Below, piece after piece: positions 56,569 through 64,000 of a stretch of DNA of 64,000 bases. The translations under genes were made by a program, and so were the position numbers. This DNA is from Macrococcus hajekii (GTDB lineage Bacteria; Bacillota; Bacilli; Staphylococcales; Staphylococcaceae): NCBI RefSeq assembly GCF_004359505.1, contig NZ_SCWE01000003.1, forward strand, positions 124,001-188,000, read 5' to 3'. The notes under the pieces are model-generated. The model had not been told where the DNA came from, ran no database searches, and saw nothing but the letters and a program-made list of their open reading frames with translations. Numbering within the stretch: the first letter of the stretch is position 1; every line of letters starts with the position of its first letter.

Positions 56569-58044
56569 ATGACTAACGATAATAATAAAAAATTAAGAGG
56601 ACTATTCGGTGCACCTGTTGGAGACCGGGAAAATTCCATGACAGCAGGTCCGCGTGGTCCATTACTCATGCAGGATATCTACTTCCTCGAACAGATGGCA
56701 CACTTTGACCGTGAAGTGATTCCTGAACGTCGTATGCACGCTAAAGGATCTGGAGCATACGGGACGTTCACAGTAACACATGACATTACACAATTTACGA
56801 ATGCTAAGATTTTCTCAGAAATCGGTAAGCAGACTGAGATGTTTGCACGATTCTCTACTGTTGCTGGTGAACGCGGTGCTGCTGAAGCAGAACGTGATAT
56901 CCGTGGCTTTGCTCTTAAGTTCTACACTGAAGAAGGCAACTGGGATCTGGTCGGCAACAATACACCCGTCTTCTTCTTCCGTGACCCTAAACTATTCGCC
57001 AGCCTGAACCACGTTGTTAAACGGGATCCAAAAACGAACATGCATAACCCTGAAAGCAACTGGGACTTCTGGACTGCTTTACCTGAAGCACTGCACCAGG
57101 TGACCATTCTGATGTCAGATAGAGGCATCCCAAAAGGTTTCCGTCATATGCACGGATTCGGTTCACATACATATAGTATGTATAATGATAACGGGGAACG
57201 TGTTTGGGTCAAATTCCATTTTAGAACACAGCAAGGCATTGAGAATTTTACAGCTGATGAAGCAGAACAAGTCATCGCGCGTGACCGTGAATCTAGTCAA
57301 CGTGATCTATTTAATGCAATCGAAGAAGGTAATTTCCCGAAATGGAAGATGTATATTCAGGTCATGACCGATGAGCAAGCAAAAAATCATAAGGACAACC
57401 CATTTGATCTGACAAAAGTCTGGTTCAAAGATGAATATCCTCTAATTCCAGTCGGTGAATTCGAACTGAACCGTAACCCCGAGAACTATTTTGCTGAAGT
57501 TGAACAGGCAGCATTTGCTCCGACGAATATCATTCCAGGTATCGACTTCTCACCTGACAAAATGTTACAAGGCCGCCTCTTCTCATACGGCGATGCACAG
57601 CGTTACCGTCTCGGTGTCAACCACTTCCAGATTCCTGTCAACTCACCTAAAGCAGTAACAGGTGGCTGTCCCTTCTCAAGAGATGGGCAGATGCGAATCG
57701 ACGGCAACCTAGGATCACATACAAACTATTATCCAAATAAGTACGGTGATCATCAGGATGATCCACGCTATAAGAAACCAGCACTTGAACTGGACGGTGC
57801 TGCTTACGAATGGAACTTCCGTGAAGACGACGATAACTATTTCGAACAACCAGGTAAGCTGTTCAATATCCTGACATCAGATGAGCAGCAACGTCTATTT
57901 GATAACACAGCTAGAGAAATGTCACCCGTTTCAGATGAAATAAAACACCGCCATATTAAACACTGTTATAAAGCAGATCCTAAGTATGGCCAAGGTATTG
58001 CATCAGCACTAGGTATTGATATTAATAACGTTAATTTAGACTAA
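56569..58044 (+). CDS. katA: Heme catalase
   Basis: 491 residues, small-subunit clade. Distal His57 ([10 protein letters not shown]), catalytic Asn in [14 protein letters not shown], and proximal heme Tyr340 ([14 protein letters not shown]). Decomposes H2O2 in the cytosol. AAGGAGG precedes the ATG. Followed after 24 bp by dps, and both probably are PerR-controlled from the boxes upstream. Confidence 0.98.
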   Translation: MTNDNNKKLRGLFGAPVGDRENSMTAGPRGPLLMQDIYFLEQMAHFDREVIPERRMHAKGSGAYGTFTVTHDITQFTNAKIFSEIGKQTEMFARFSTVAGERGAAEAERDIRGFALKFYTEEGNWDLVGNNTPVFFFRDPKLFASLNHVVKRDPKTNMHNPESNWDFWTALPEALHQVTILMSDRGIPKGFRHMHGFGSHTYSMYNDNGERVWVKFHFRTQQGIENFTADEAEQVIARDRESSQRDLFNAIEEGNFPKWKMYIQVMTDEQAKNHKDNPFDLTKVWFKDEYPLIPVGEFELNRNPENYFAEVEQAAFAPTNIIPGIDFSPDKMLQGRLFSYGDAQRYRLGVNHFQIPVNSPKAVTGGCPFSRDGQMRIDGNLGSHTNYYPNKYGDHQDDPRYKKPALELDGAAYEWNFREDDDNYFEQPGKLFNILTSDEQQRLFDNTAREMSPVSDEIKHRHIKHCYKADPKYGQGIASALGIDINNVNLD

Positions 58045-58068
58045 TTTAATTGAAAAGGATGCTCATAT

Positions 58069-58515
58069 ATGACTAATCAAGAACAAGTACATCGCTCACT
58101 CAATCAACAAATCGCGGACTGGACAGTCCTTTACACGAAACTGCATAACTTTCACTGGTACGTTAAAGGGCCTACTTTCTTTGTATTGCACGCGAAGTTT
58201 GAAGAACTTTATACACAGGCAGCAACGTATATCGATGAACTCGCAGAACGTCTGCTTGCAATTGGCGGACATCCGGTAGCTACTTTAACAGAATCACTTG
58301 AATTGTCTGCCATTAAAGAAGCTAAACAAAAACTCTCAGCAGAAGATATGGTTTCTGAATTATCTCATGACTTCAATCAAATCATCAGCGAACTGAAAAA
58401 AGGACAGCAGCAGGCAGAAGATGCTCATGATGATATGACAGCGGATATATTCCTCAGTATGATTACAGACCTTGAGAAACATAACTGGATGCTGCAATCT
58501 TATTTAAATGAATAA
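58069..58515 (+). CDS. dps: Dps/MrgA ferritin-like protein
   Basis: 148 residues. The ferroxidase site residues lie in NFHWYVKGP and FEELYTQAATYIDELAERL. Dps dodecamers oxidise Fe(II) with H2O2 and store iron, limiting Fenton damage; some bind DNA. Second gene of katA-dps, which couples peroxide removal and iron sequestration. Confidence 0.95.
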   Translation: MTNQEQVHRSLNQQIADWTVLYTKLHNFHWYVKGPTFFVLHAKFEELYTQAATYIDELAERLLAIGGHPVATLTESLELSAIKEAKQKLSAEDMVSELSHDFNQIISELKKGQQQAEDAHDDMTADIFLSMITDLEKHNWMLQSYLNE

Positions 58516-58528
58516 TATATAAATAATA

Positions 58529-58570
58529 AAAAGAGACCTGAATTAATTTTCATTAATTCAGGTCTCTTTT
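58529..58570. terminator. Bidirectional terminator dps / ureD relic
   Basis: 19-bp arms 58529-58547 and 58552-58570 (GAGACCTGAATTAAT core), A and T runs outside. Confidence 0.92.
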
Positions 58571-58589
58571 CTTTTAACCTATTAATTTA

Positions 58590-59213
58590 TTAATATTTTC
58601 TCAAGAACGGCACTGGTCGCTGATAATGCTGATCATTAATATATTGCTGAACCTTCAATAGTATGTGCTCAATATCATACGTACGGTTACCGAGTATTCT
58701 AAGTGTAAAACCGTTGATGGTCATCATACTAATACCGAAACGTATGTCTCTATCCTCACCTTTAATCATCTCTACAAGATCATCAAGTAAAGTCTGATTA
58801 ATTTCAGGATGAATAAAGTAACATGAACCTAGATGTGTATAGCCTTCCATAAAACCAATATCACCGATTTCATGTTCATGTGGTATCAGCTTCATATTAT
58901 CGTATAGCACTAGTTCTTTGTCGACATAAATTTCGTTTAACAGGTGCAGCTGTTTATAACTGAAATCTTTTGCTTCACTATCATAGCCGGGCGTCAATAT
59001 ATCTGTATAGAACATCGTACTAGTCGGTGTCAGATTGAAGATATTCTGCTGATAGTAATCAGCATCTTTGTAAGCAATAATAGGATCTGCTACATATTCA
59101 AAATAGGTATCGGCACCTAAATCAAATGTCTGATACTGCTTCACACAATCTTTAAGTGTCTTGTAGATTTTAGTTGCACCTTGAGTAGTCAGCGATAAAG
59201 AGGCTTGCTCTTC
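58590..59213 (-). pseudogene. ureD: ureD (urease accessory protein) 3' remnant
   Basis: The reading frame from about 59213 to the stop matches the C-terminal two thirds of staphylococcal UreD: LTTQGATKIYKT, QYQTFDLGADTYFEYVADP, MFYTDILTPGYDS, GFMEGYTHLGS and the end FLRKY. About 70 N-terminal residues are missing. Upstream, homology stops at about 59213 and the next DNA belongs to the helicase island. A GTG at 59144 could in theory start a 184-residue fragment, but it has no sensible Shine-Dalgarno. No other urease gene is in the window. Confidence 0.88.
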
Positions 59214-59429
59214 AAAAGTAAAAAGACATGAGAAAATTGTTTTGTAAAAATGTTCACAAAAGAGTTATTATATTAAGAATTATATTGGATATTATAATAT
59301 AAGATATTTTGAAACTGTTTCATTACAGTGGATTGTATCTATAATCCTTACTATATCTTTTTATTCTTTATATTTAATAAATTTAATGTCACAATACATA
59401 TTAAAGTTACTCATTTTAAGGAGGCTTAT

Positions 59430-62400
59430 ATGGATAAAATAAAAAATACACTATCTGCATGGCTCATCATAGAAGCTCTTCAACCTGGAGAAATTAAAAA
59501 TACTGAAAAGTATTTAGAAAAAGAATTTTTTAAAAATCTTGTTAAACAAAAACAAGTAATAGGTGCAGACAGTTATAATCCTATCTGGGAAAATGAAAAT
59601 TATATCATTTCAGAAACCAAATCCATACAGTATCAGCAACATTTTAAGTTTTATCGTTATGCATTTTATTACTATCAGATTCATGATTATTTTGAAAAAC
59701 TGAATCCCAATCAATACAAAGAAGAAATATATAATAAATCAAAAAAGTTATGTTTCAGTTACTCATTTGAAGTGAATCATGAAGGAAAAATTAATATGGA
59801 CACCTTTCATGTTCCTCTGCTGATGTATGTACTTAAAGCAACAAAACAAAATATTCATTCAGAAATCAATAGTGATTATGAAAAGACATTTAATCAGTTT
59901 AAAGAGCGAGCACTAGAAATAATAGCAGATGATATTTTAACCTTAGATAAATTGAAAAAATTAGACATGGCTTATTCAAAATTCTTTTATGTCTTTCAGT
60001 CTCAAGCGCCATCTACGCATTACATCAGCACTGAGTACATTAAACAGGATCAAGAAAAATTATCTGAATTCAACAGCTTCTTTATTCAAGATATAGAAAA
60101 AGCGCGTAACTCTCCTAACCAAACATTAAAATATTATATAGAAGGAAAAAATGAAAATGAAAGAATAAATGTAGATGAAAACAGACAATATATCGAATCT
60201 ATATTATCTCCAGATTACTTACCTGACGGAAGATGGCCATCATTAGTTGAGCATCGTCTCTCTCTTATGCAGCAAGTTGCTGTTAATCAGATTATACAAT
60301 CAGATAATCCAATTAGCTCTGTCAATGGACCTCCAGGAACAGGTAAAACTACTTTGTTAAAAGATATTTTCGCTCACTTAGTAGTTGAAAGGGCAAAAGT
60401 AATTACTAATTATTCCTCACCCTATAAAGCTTTTACTAAAGTGAAAGTAAACCCTATGGATCAGCATGATATCCCTGTAATTGATTCTGCACTCACTCAT
60501 TTCAAAATGGTAGTGTCTTCAAGTAATAATGGTGCTGTCGAAAATATTTCCAAAGATTTACCTAAAATTTCAGAGATTATAAGACCTTTAGAGATCCCAG
60601 AGAACCCTACAGAGGAGGAACTAATAAAACTAAATTTTGAGCAAGAACTCCATAAATACACAAAAGAATTATCAGATCTCTCATCTATCTCTTCAGAATT
60701 AATCAATGAAGAGTCATGGGGTCTATTCTCAGGAGTATTCGGCCGTACCAATAATATCAATAAAGTCGTTGATATTTTAATAGAGAGTAATGAAAATAAT
60801 ACAGATACTAATAAATTAACTGCTATCTTAAATAAACTATCTCGTTCAACTAATATTTATAATGAGTTTTTAAAACAAAAATCTGATTTCCAGCAAACAT
60901 TGGATAAAATTACAGCGATAAAAAAAGATATTAATGAAGATAAACAAACTTATGTATCCTTAAATAGAAGGATTAATGATATAAAAATCTTAAACTCTAA
61001 ATATTTAGATTCGTTAAATAAACAACAAAATATCATTCAGACTATTAATTCATTAAAAACAGATAGTAAGCACTTGAACCAAAGACTCCATAATTTACAG
61101 GAGAGAATTGATACGCTTGAAATCCTTATCATCTCCGAAGAAAGTAAGCAAAAAAATAATTTTTTAAAGAGTCTTTTTGGGAGACAGAAGAATATCACAA
61201 ACAATCCTCTGATTGAAGATAGAAATTCTCTGTTACTTGAAAAAAAAAGTTTGCTAACCGAAATAGATGAATTGGAAAAATCATTAATTATTAATGAAGA
61301 CTCTTTAATGCAAAATGAGATAGAAATTGATCAGTTGCAGAAGGAATCTAATGAAGCTGATCAATTAACTAAGCAGATAGCAGTTATAAAGAATAAATAT
61401 ATTATACCTGATGAAAGTTTTTGGGCAGATGATAATTATGATGAACGTCAATGCAGCCTTCCTTGGGTCACAGATGAATTACAACACTACAGAGGATTAT
61501 TATTTGTTCAAGCTATGATTTTACATCAGACGATTCTGATTGCTAATCATTCTAAGGTTCTTACTATTCTTAAAGATTTTAAAAATCGTAGGAGTTATCT
61601 GGATACTGCGCCACTTAAAGTAGAAAATGCTTGGAATTTAATACATTTAATTTTCCCGGTCATTAGTACTACTTTTGCTAGCTTCGGCAATATGTATCGG
61701 ACAATGCCAAAAGATTTCATTGACTATTTATTCATAGATGAAGCAGGTCAAGCAGTTCCACAAGCAGCTGTCGGAGCTCTTTATAGAAGCAAAAAAGCTA
61801 TTGTGGTAGGGGATCCTATCCAAATAGAACCTGTAGTTACTATTGATGATTATCTTCTTCAATTAATCAGAAAAACTTATCAACTTCCAGAAACCATTAT
61901 TGATAAAGATGTATCAGTACAAACATTGGCTGATCTTTCAAATCCATATGGTTACTATAAAGAAAATGAAGAAAATAAAGTATGGAACGGTATACCCCTT
62001 TGGGTTCATCGTCGATGTTTAAACCCAATGTTTACAATAGCAAATGAGATTGCCTATGAAGGGAAAATGGTTTTACCTAGTTACTTTGATACCTCAGGAA
62101 AAGTAAAATGGATCGATGAAAAGGGTTCTGCTGTCAGTAAACAGTACGTTAAAGAACAAGGAGATAAGCTAGTAGAACTTCTCATAGAAGATTGGAAAAA
62201 TACTGAATCTCTGCCAAATGTATATATTATTTCACCATTTTCAGAAGTTAAAGATAAGTTGAAAATAAAGGTACAAACTGAACTTAATAAACACTTAAAT
62301 ATCGATAAAAAGATAATTAAGTCATGGGTTAAGGAATCAATTGGAACTGTTCATACTTTCCAAGGTAAAGAAGCTGACAAAGTCTACTTTGTCACTGGCA

Positions 62401-62561
62401 CAGATGAAACTCAAAATGGAGCGATAAACTGGTCATGTTCCAAACCAAATCTCATAAACGTGGCTGTGACTCGAGCTAAAAAAGAATTTTATATTATCGG
62501 CGATAAGTCACGTATTAGTCACCTCCCTTACTATAAAACAATTAATCAAAATACAAATTAA
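59430..62561 (+). CDS. Superfamily 1 helicase-like ATPase with central coiled coil
   Basis: 1043 residues from ATG 59430 (AAGGAGG 7 nt ahead; a start at 59328 lacks one). An N-terminal unassigned region (1-290). Walker A NGPPGTGKTT (about 299-308), a coiled-coil-rich insertion (about 400-700), motif II FIDEAGQAVPQA (about 767) and GDPIQIEPV. The C-terminal RecA half has GTVHTFQGKEADKV and VAVTRAKKEFYIIGD. This is the Upf1/AAA_12-type SF1 arrangement, acting on DNA or RNA. More AT-rich than its neighbours and inserted next to the ureD relic, so likely acquired. A defence role is only a possibility. Confidence 0.85.
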   Translation: MDKIKNTLSAWLIIEALQPGEIKNTEKYLEKEFFKNLVKQKQVIGADSYNPIWENENYIISETKSIQYQQHFKFYRYAFYYYQIHDYFEKLNPNQYKEEIYNKSKKLCFSYSFEVNHEGKINMDTFHVPLLMYVLKATKQNIHSEINSDYEKTFNQFKERALEIIADDILTLDKLKKLDMAYSKFFYVFQSQAPSTHYISTEYIKQDQEKLSEFNSFFIQDIEKARNSPNQTLKYYIEGKNENERINVDENRQYIESILSPDYLPDGRWPSLVEHRLSLMQQVAVNQIIQSDNPISSVNGPPGTGKTTLLKDIFAHLVVERAKVITNYSSPYKAFTKVKVNPMDQHDIPVIDSALTHFKMVVSSSNNGAVENISKDLPKISEIIRPLEIPENPTEEELIKLNFEQELHKYTKELSDLSSISSELINEESWGLFSGVFGRTNNINKVVDILIESNENNTDTNKLTAILNKLSRSTNIYNEFLKQKSDFQQTLDKITAIKKDINEDKQTYVSLNRRINDIKILNSKYLDSLNKQQNIIQTINSLKTDSKHLNQRLHNLQERIDTLEILIISEESKQKNNFLKSLFGRQKNITNNPLIEDRNSLLLEKKSLLTEIDELEKSLIINEDSLMQNEIEIDQLQKESNEADQLTKQIAVIKNKYIIPDESFWADDNYDERQCSLPWVTDELQHYRGLLFVQAMILHQTILIANHSKVLTILKDFKNRRSYLDTAPLKVENAWNLIHLIFPVISTTFASFGNMYRTMPKDFIDYLFIDEAGQAVPQAAVGALYRSKKAIVVGDPIQIEPVVTIDDYLLQLIRKTYQLPETIIDKDVSVQTLADLSNPYGYYKENEENKVWNGIPLWVHRRCLNPMFTIANEIAYEGKMVLPSYFDTSGKVKWIDEKGSAVSKQYVKEQGDKLVELLIEDWKNTESLPNVYIISPFSEVKDKLKIKVQTELNKHLNIDKKIIKSWVKESIGTVHTFQGKEADKVYFVTGTDETQNGAINWSCSKPNLINVAVTRAKKEFYIIGDKSRISHLPYYKTINQNTN

Positions 62562-62595
62562 TAGATTGGCTGAGTTATTTCTCAGCCAATCTATT
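62560..62595. terminator. Bidirectional terminator helicase / HTH gene
   Basis: AATAGATTGGCTGAG (62560-62574) pairs with CTCAGCCAATCTATT (62581-62595), 15-bp perfect stem. Confidence 0.92.
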
Positions 62596-62596
62596 A

Positions 62597-62803
62597 TTAT
62601 TCATTGTCTTGATACTCAAGTATATCTCCCGGCTGACATTCGAGTGCCTTACAAATGGCTTCCAATGTCGAGAAACGCACTGCTTTCACTTTTCCAGTTT
62701 TCAAGTTGGATAAGTTTGCGACACTGATGTCGACTTGTTCTGCCAGTTCATTCAACTTGACTTTCCGGTCGGCCATCACCCGGTCTAATCTGACTATAAT
62801 CAT
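62597..62803 (-). CDS. XRE/Cro-type HTH regulator (YozG-like)
   Basis: 68 residues, essentially one HTH: LNELAEQVDISVANLSNLKTG and the C-terminal ECQPGDILEYQ typical of YozG/YgzD-type regulators that accompany DUF2975 membrane proteins. Lies 11 bp downstream of the DUF2975 gene. Targets unknown, possibly its own operon. Confidence 0.88.
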   Translation of the reverse strand: MIIVRLDRVMADRKVKLNELAEQVDISVANLSNLKTGKVKAVRFSTLEAICKALECQPGDILEYQDNE

Positions 62804-62814
62804 ATTCTCACTTC

Positions 62815-63453
62815 CTAAACCGTCGCGTCATATTCTTCTTGCAGAAACGCACCGTATTTAAAGGCTCTGCCGATAAACCATATTGTAATCGCAATGAGCA
62901 CAGTATTCCAGTCGAATGTCAGCAATTGATATTTCGTTGAAGCAATAACGTTATGTTCTAATAAAAACTGATCGAGATTCGTACCTTTCATCATCAGCAT
63001 ACCAATTAATGAAATCATCGTCTGAAATGTATGACCTAAAACAAGTACGAGCCAAGCAATACTTTCGATAAAATTTCCATTGTTTTTATGGAAGAACTGA
63101 TCCTGCTTAAATGCTTTAATCAGTTTGCGTGCTAACCAGACAATGGTAAGTGTTAATGCTAAGTTAAACAGTCCGACCATTAAAACTATTAATAGTAAAT
63201 TCTTATCCACTGCTAGATGTCCCTGCAGATACTCATTCGCAAATTGATAGGATGTATTACCTATCGAGAAAGTGAGTTTTGTATTCTCCGCTTTCAACAA
63301 TTGATTGATAGCCGCTTCACTTTGAGTCGATAAATAGATGGTTATACCTAATACAACAATAAAACCAAATGATATGAGTCCAACAGCAATCATATAGAGC
63401 ACATCGAGAACTTTTAGTAGACCTCTGAATTTACTAGCTTCATTTTGATTCAT
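62815..63453 (-). CDS. DUF2975 membrane protein
   Basis: 212 residues with four helices: VLDVLYMIAVGLISFGFIV, LLLIVLMVGLFNLALTL, AWLVLVLGHTFQTM and a C-terminal one. Ends with RAFKYGAFLQEEYDATV, the DUF2975 C-terminus. Paired with the small HTH gene as in many Bacilli. Function unknown, a membrane sensor for the HTH partner has been suggested only by context. Confidence 0.87.
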   Translation of the reverse strand: MNQNEASKFRGLLKVLDVLYMIAVGLISFGFIVVLGITIYLSTQSEAAINQLLKAENTKLTFSIGNTSYQFANEYLQGHLAVDKNLLLIVLMVGLFNLALTLTIVWLARKLIKAFKQDQFFHKNNGNFIESIAWLVLVLGHTFQTMISLIGMLMMKGTNLDQFLLEHNVIASTKYQLLTFDWNTVLIAITIWFIGRAFKYGAFLQEEYDATV

Positions 63454-63595
63454 AACTATCTTCCTCTCTTTTCAAGATAATCTTATTATAAATCACATAT
63501 TATCATATTACAATATTTAATTATCGATTAACGATAATTATTTTATAATAAATAACAAATAAAATATATATGATATTTTTTAAGAAAATAATCAT

Positions 63596-63682
63596 TTGAC
63601 ATCTAATTCCATATTTTCTATACTATACTTAACTACTTTGCATTACAAAGTAGTTTTTTTACTCCACACTACCTTGTATTAC
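63596..63682 (+). promoter_or_regulatory. PadR operon promoter with tandem operators
   Basis: Consensus -35 TTGACA (63596-63601), 17-bp spacer, -10 TATACT (63619-63624). Downstream: AACTACTTTG-CATTA-CAAAGTAGTT (63631-63655), and a second, weaker copy ACTACCTTG-TATTA-CAAACTAG just before the Shine-Dalgarno. Confidence 0.78.
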
Positions 63683-63701
63683 AAACTAGAGAGGTGAAGC
63701 G

Positions 63702-64000
63702 ATGAGTATCAGAACTCAGCTCCTGAAAGGACTGCTGGATGCTTGCGTCCTGTCCATTATTAAAGAAAAAGAAATTTATGGTTACGAGCTCTCACAGAAA
63801 CTGCTGGACTCTGGTCTCGGTAATATTAGTGAAGGAACAATATATCCCGTTCTTCTCCGCTTACAGAAGAAAGAACTGATCACTAGTGAGATGCGTGAAA
63901 GTGAACTAGGTCCTAAACGAAAATATTATTTCATTACCGCTCAAGGTATACAGGCACTCGATGAAATGATAGAAGAATGGAATACAATACAGGGACCGAT
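63702..64000 (+). CDS. PadR-family transcriptional regulator, 3' end beyond window
   Basis: The visible ~99 residues contain the PadR winged HTH: LLKGLLDACVLSIIKEKEIY, GYELSQKL, GTIYPVLLRLQKKELI and GPKRKYYFIT. PadR proteins repress small operons, often with DUF1700/DUF4097 membrane genes, which would lie beyond the window. GAGAGGTG before ATG 63702. Tandem operators upstream suggest autorepression. Confidence 0.92.
   Translation, partial: MSIRTQLLKGLLDACVLSIIKEKEIYGYELSQKLLDSGLGNISEGTIYPVLLRLQKKELITSEMRESELGPKRKYYFITAQGIQALDEMIEEWNTIQGP

Noticed and set aside
59310-59322. TGAAACTGTTTCA as an SOS (LexA) box before the helicase gene
   Set aside because: It does not match the Gram-positive CGAAC-N4-GTTCG consensus.
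63631-63660. Dyad plus T-run as a terminator
   Set aside because: It lies between a consensus promoter and the padR start and is repeated once more, so an operator is the better reading.
1-64000. tRNA/rRNA genes, CRISPR arrays, insertion sequences, prophage or integrase
   Set aside because: No T-loop or anticodon patterns, regularly spaced repeats, transposase or integrase motifs were seen on either strand.

Overview
The window looks like a chromosomal segment of a low-GC Gram-positive bacterium of the family Staphylococcaceae. My best guess is Macrococcus, but this rests on general resemblance and not on a search. Supporting points are staphylococcal-type pflB-pflA, mqo, metNIQ with S-box leaders, a NERD protein, an NlpC/P60 wall hydrolase, a PadR operon and a UreD relic close to the staphylococcal protein. 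Shine-Dalgarno sequences are strong throughout and nearly every transcription unit ends in an intrinsic hairpin. I saw no rRNA, tRNA, CRISPR array, IS element or prophage.

Layout. 0-2.5 kb: partial CPA1 antiporter (-), YjlB-type cupin (+), GNAT-corA (-). 2.6-5.8 kb: pflB-pflA behind a promoter carrying two Rex/ArcR-like operators. 5.8-7.6 kb: DinB protein and a second-type RsgA GTPase preceded by a structured leader with a terminator/antiterminator switch. 7.6-12.3 kb: SET-family exporter with DUF456, a MOSC protein, then tatD-lysR-relP (-). 12.4-17 kb: stress SDR with a sigma-B-like promoter, DUF1232, DUF402, and an EmrA/EmrB-type efflux pair. 17-18 kb: NERD protein with a frameshift. 18-20.8 kb: metN-metI-metQ under an S-box riboswitch. 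20.8-27.7 kb: TetR regulator, glucosaminidase, PLD-like protein, and a YtrA-type GntR/ABC operon with a perfect operator. 27.7-41 kb: mostly minus-strand housekeeping and stress genes (VOC-GNAT-SDR, YebC, BI-1, gluconate kinase, Pit with DUF47, YkvI, DUF418, PhnA, ElaA-Ogt). 41-48.9 kb: DJ-1 protein, NlpC/P60 protein with a 39-bp internal repeat, NAD-binding/DUF2867 protein, frameshifted GNAT, mqo, Rieske FAD enzyme. 49-52.8 kb: an orphan MetQ under a second S-box, rarD, and a CPA antiporter with a nucleotide-binding tail. 52.8-54.4 kb: decayed sortase/surface-protein locus and two tiny ORFs. 54.6-58.6 kb: OppA-type lipoprotein and katA-dps with two PerR boxes. 58.6-62.6 kb: the 3' relic of ureD abutting a large AT-rich superfamily 1 helicase gene. 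62.6-64 kb: HTH/DUF2975 pair and a partial PadR regulator with tandem operators.

Two regions look least ordinary. The leader at 6364-6490 has three mutually exclusive pairings ahead of rsgA and matches no riboswitch class I can name. The single-gene helicase island at about 59.2-62.6 kb sits where the 5' part of ureD and the rest of a urease operon would be expected. There are also several decay events: two frameshifted genes (NERD, GNAT), a truncated sortase and surface protein, an in-frame stop in a small ORF, and the ureD remnant.
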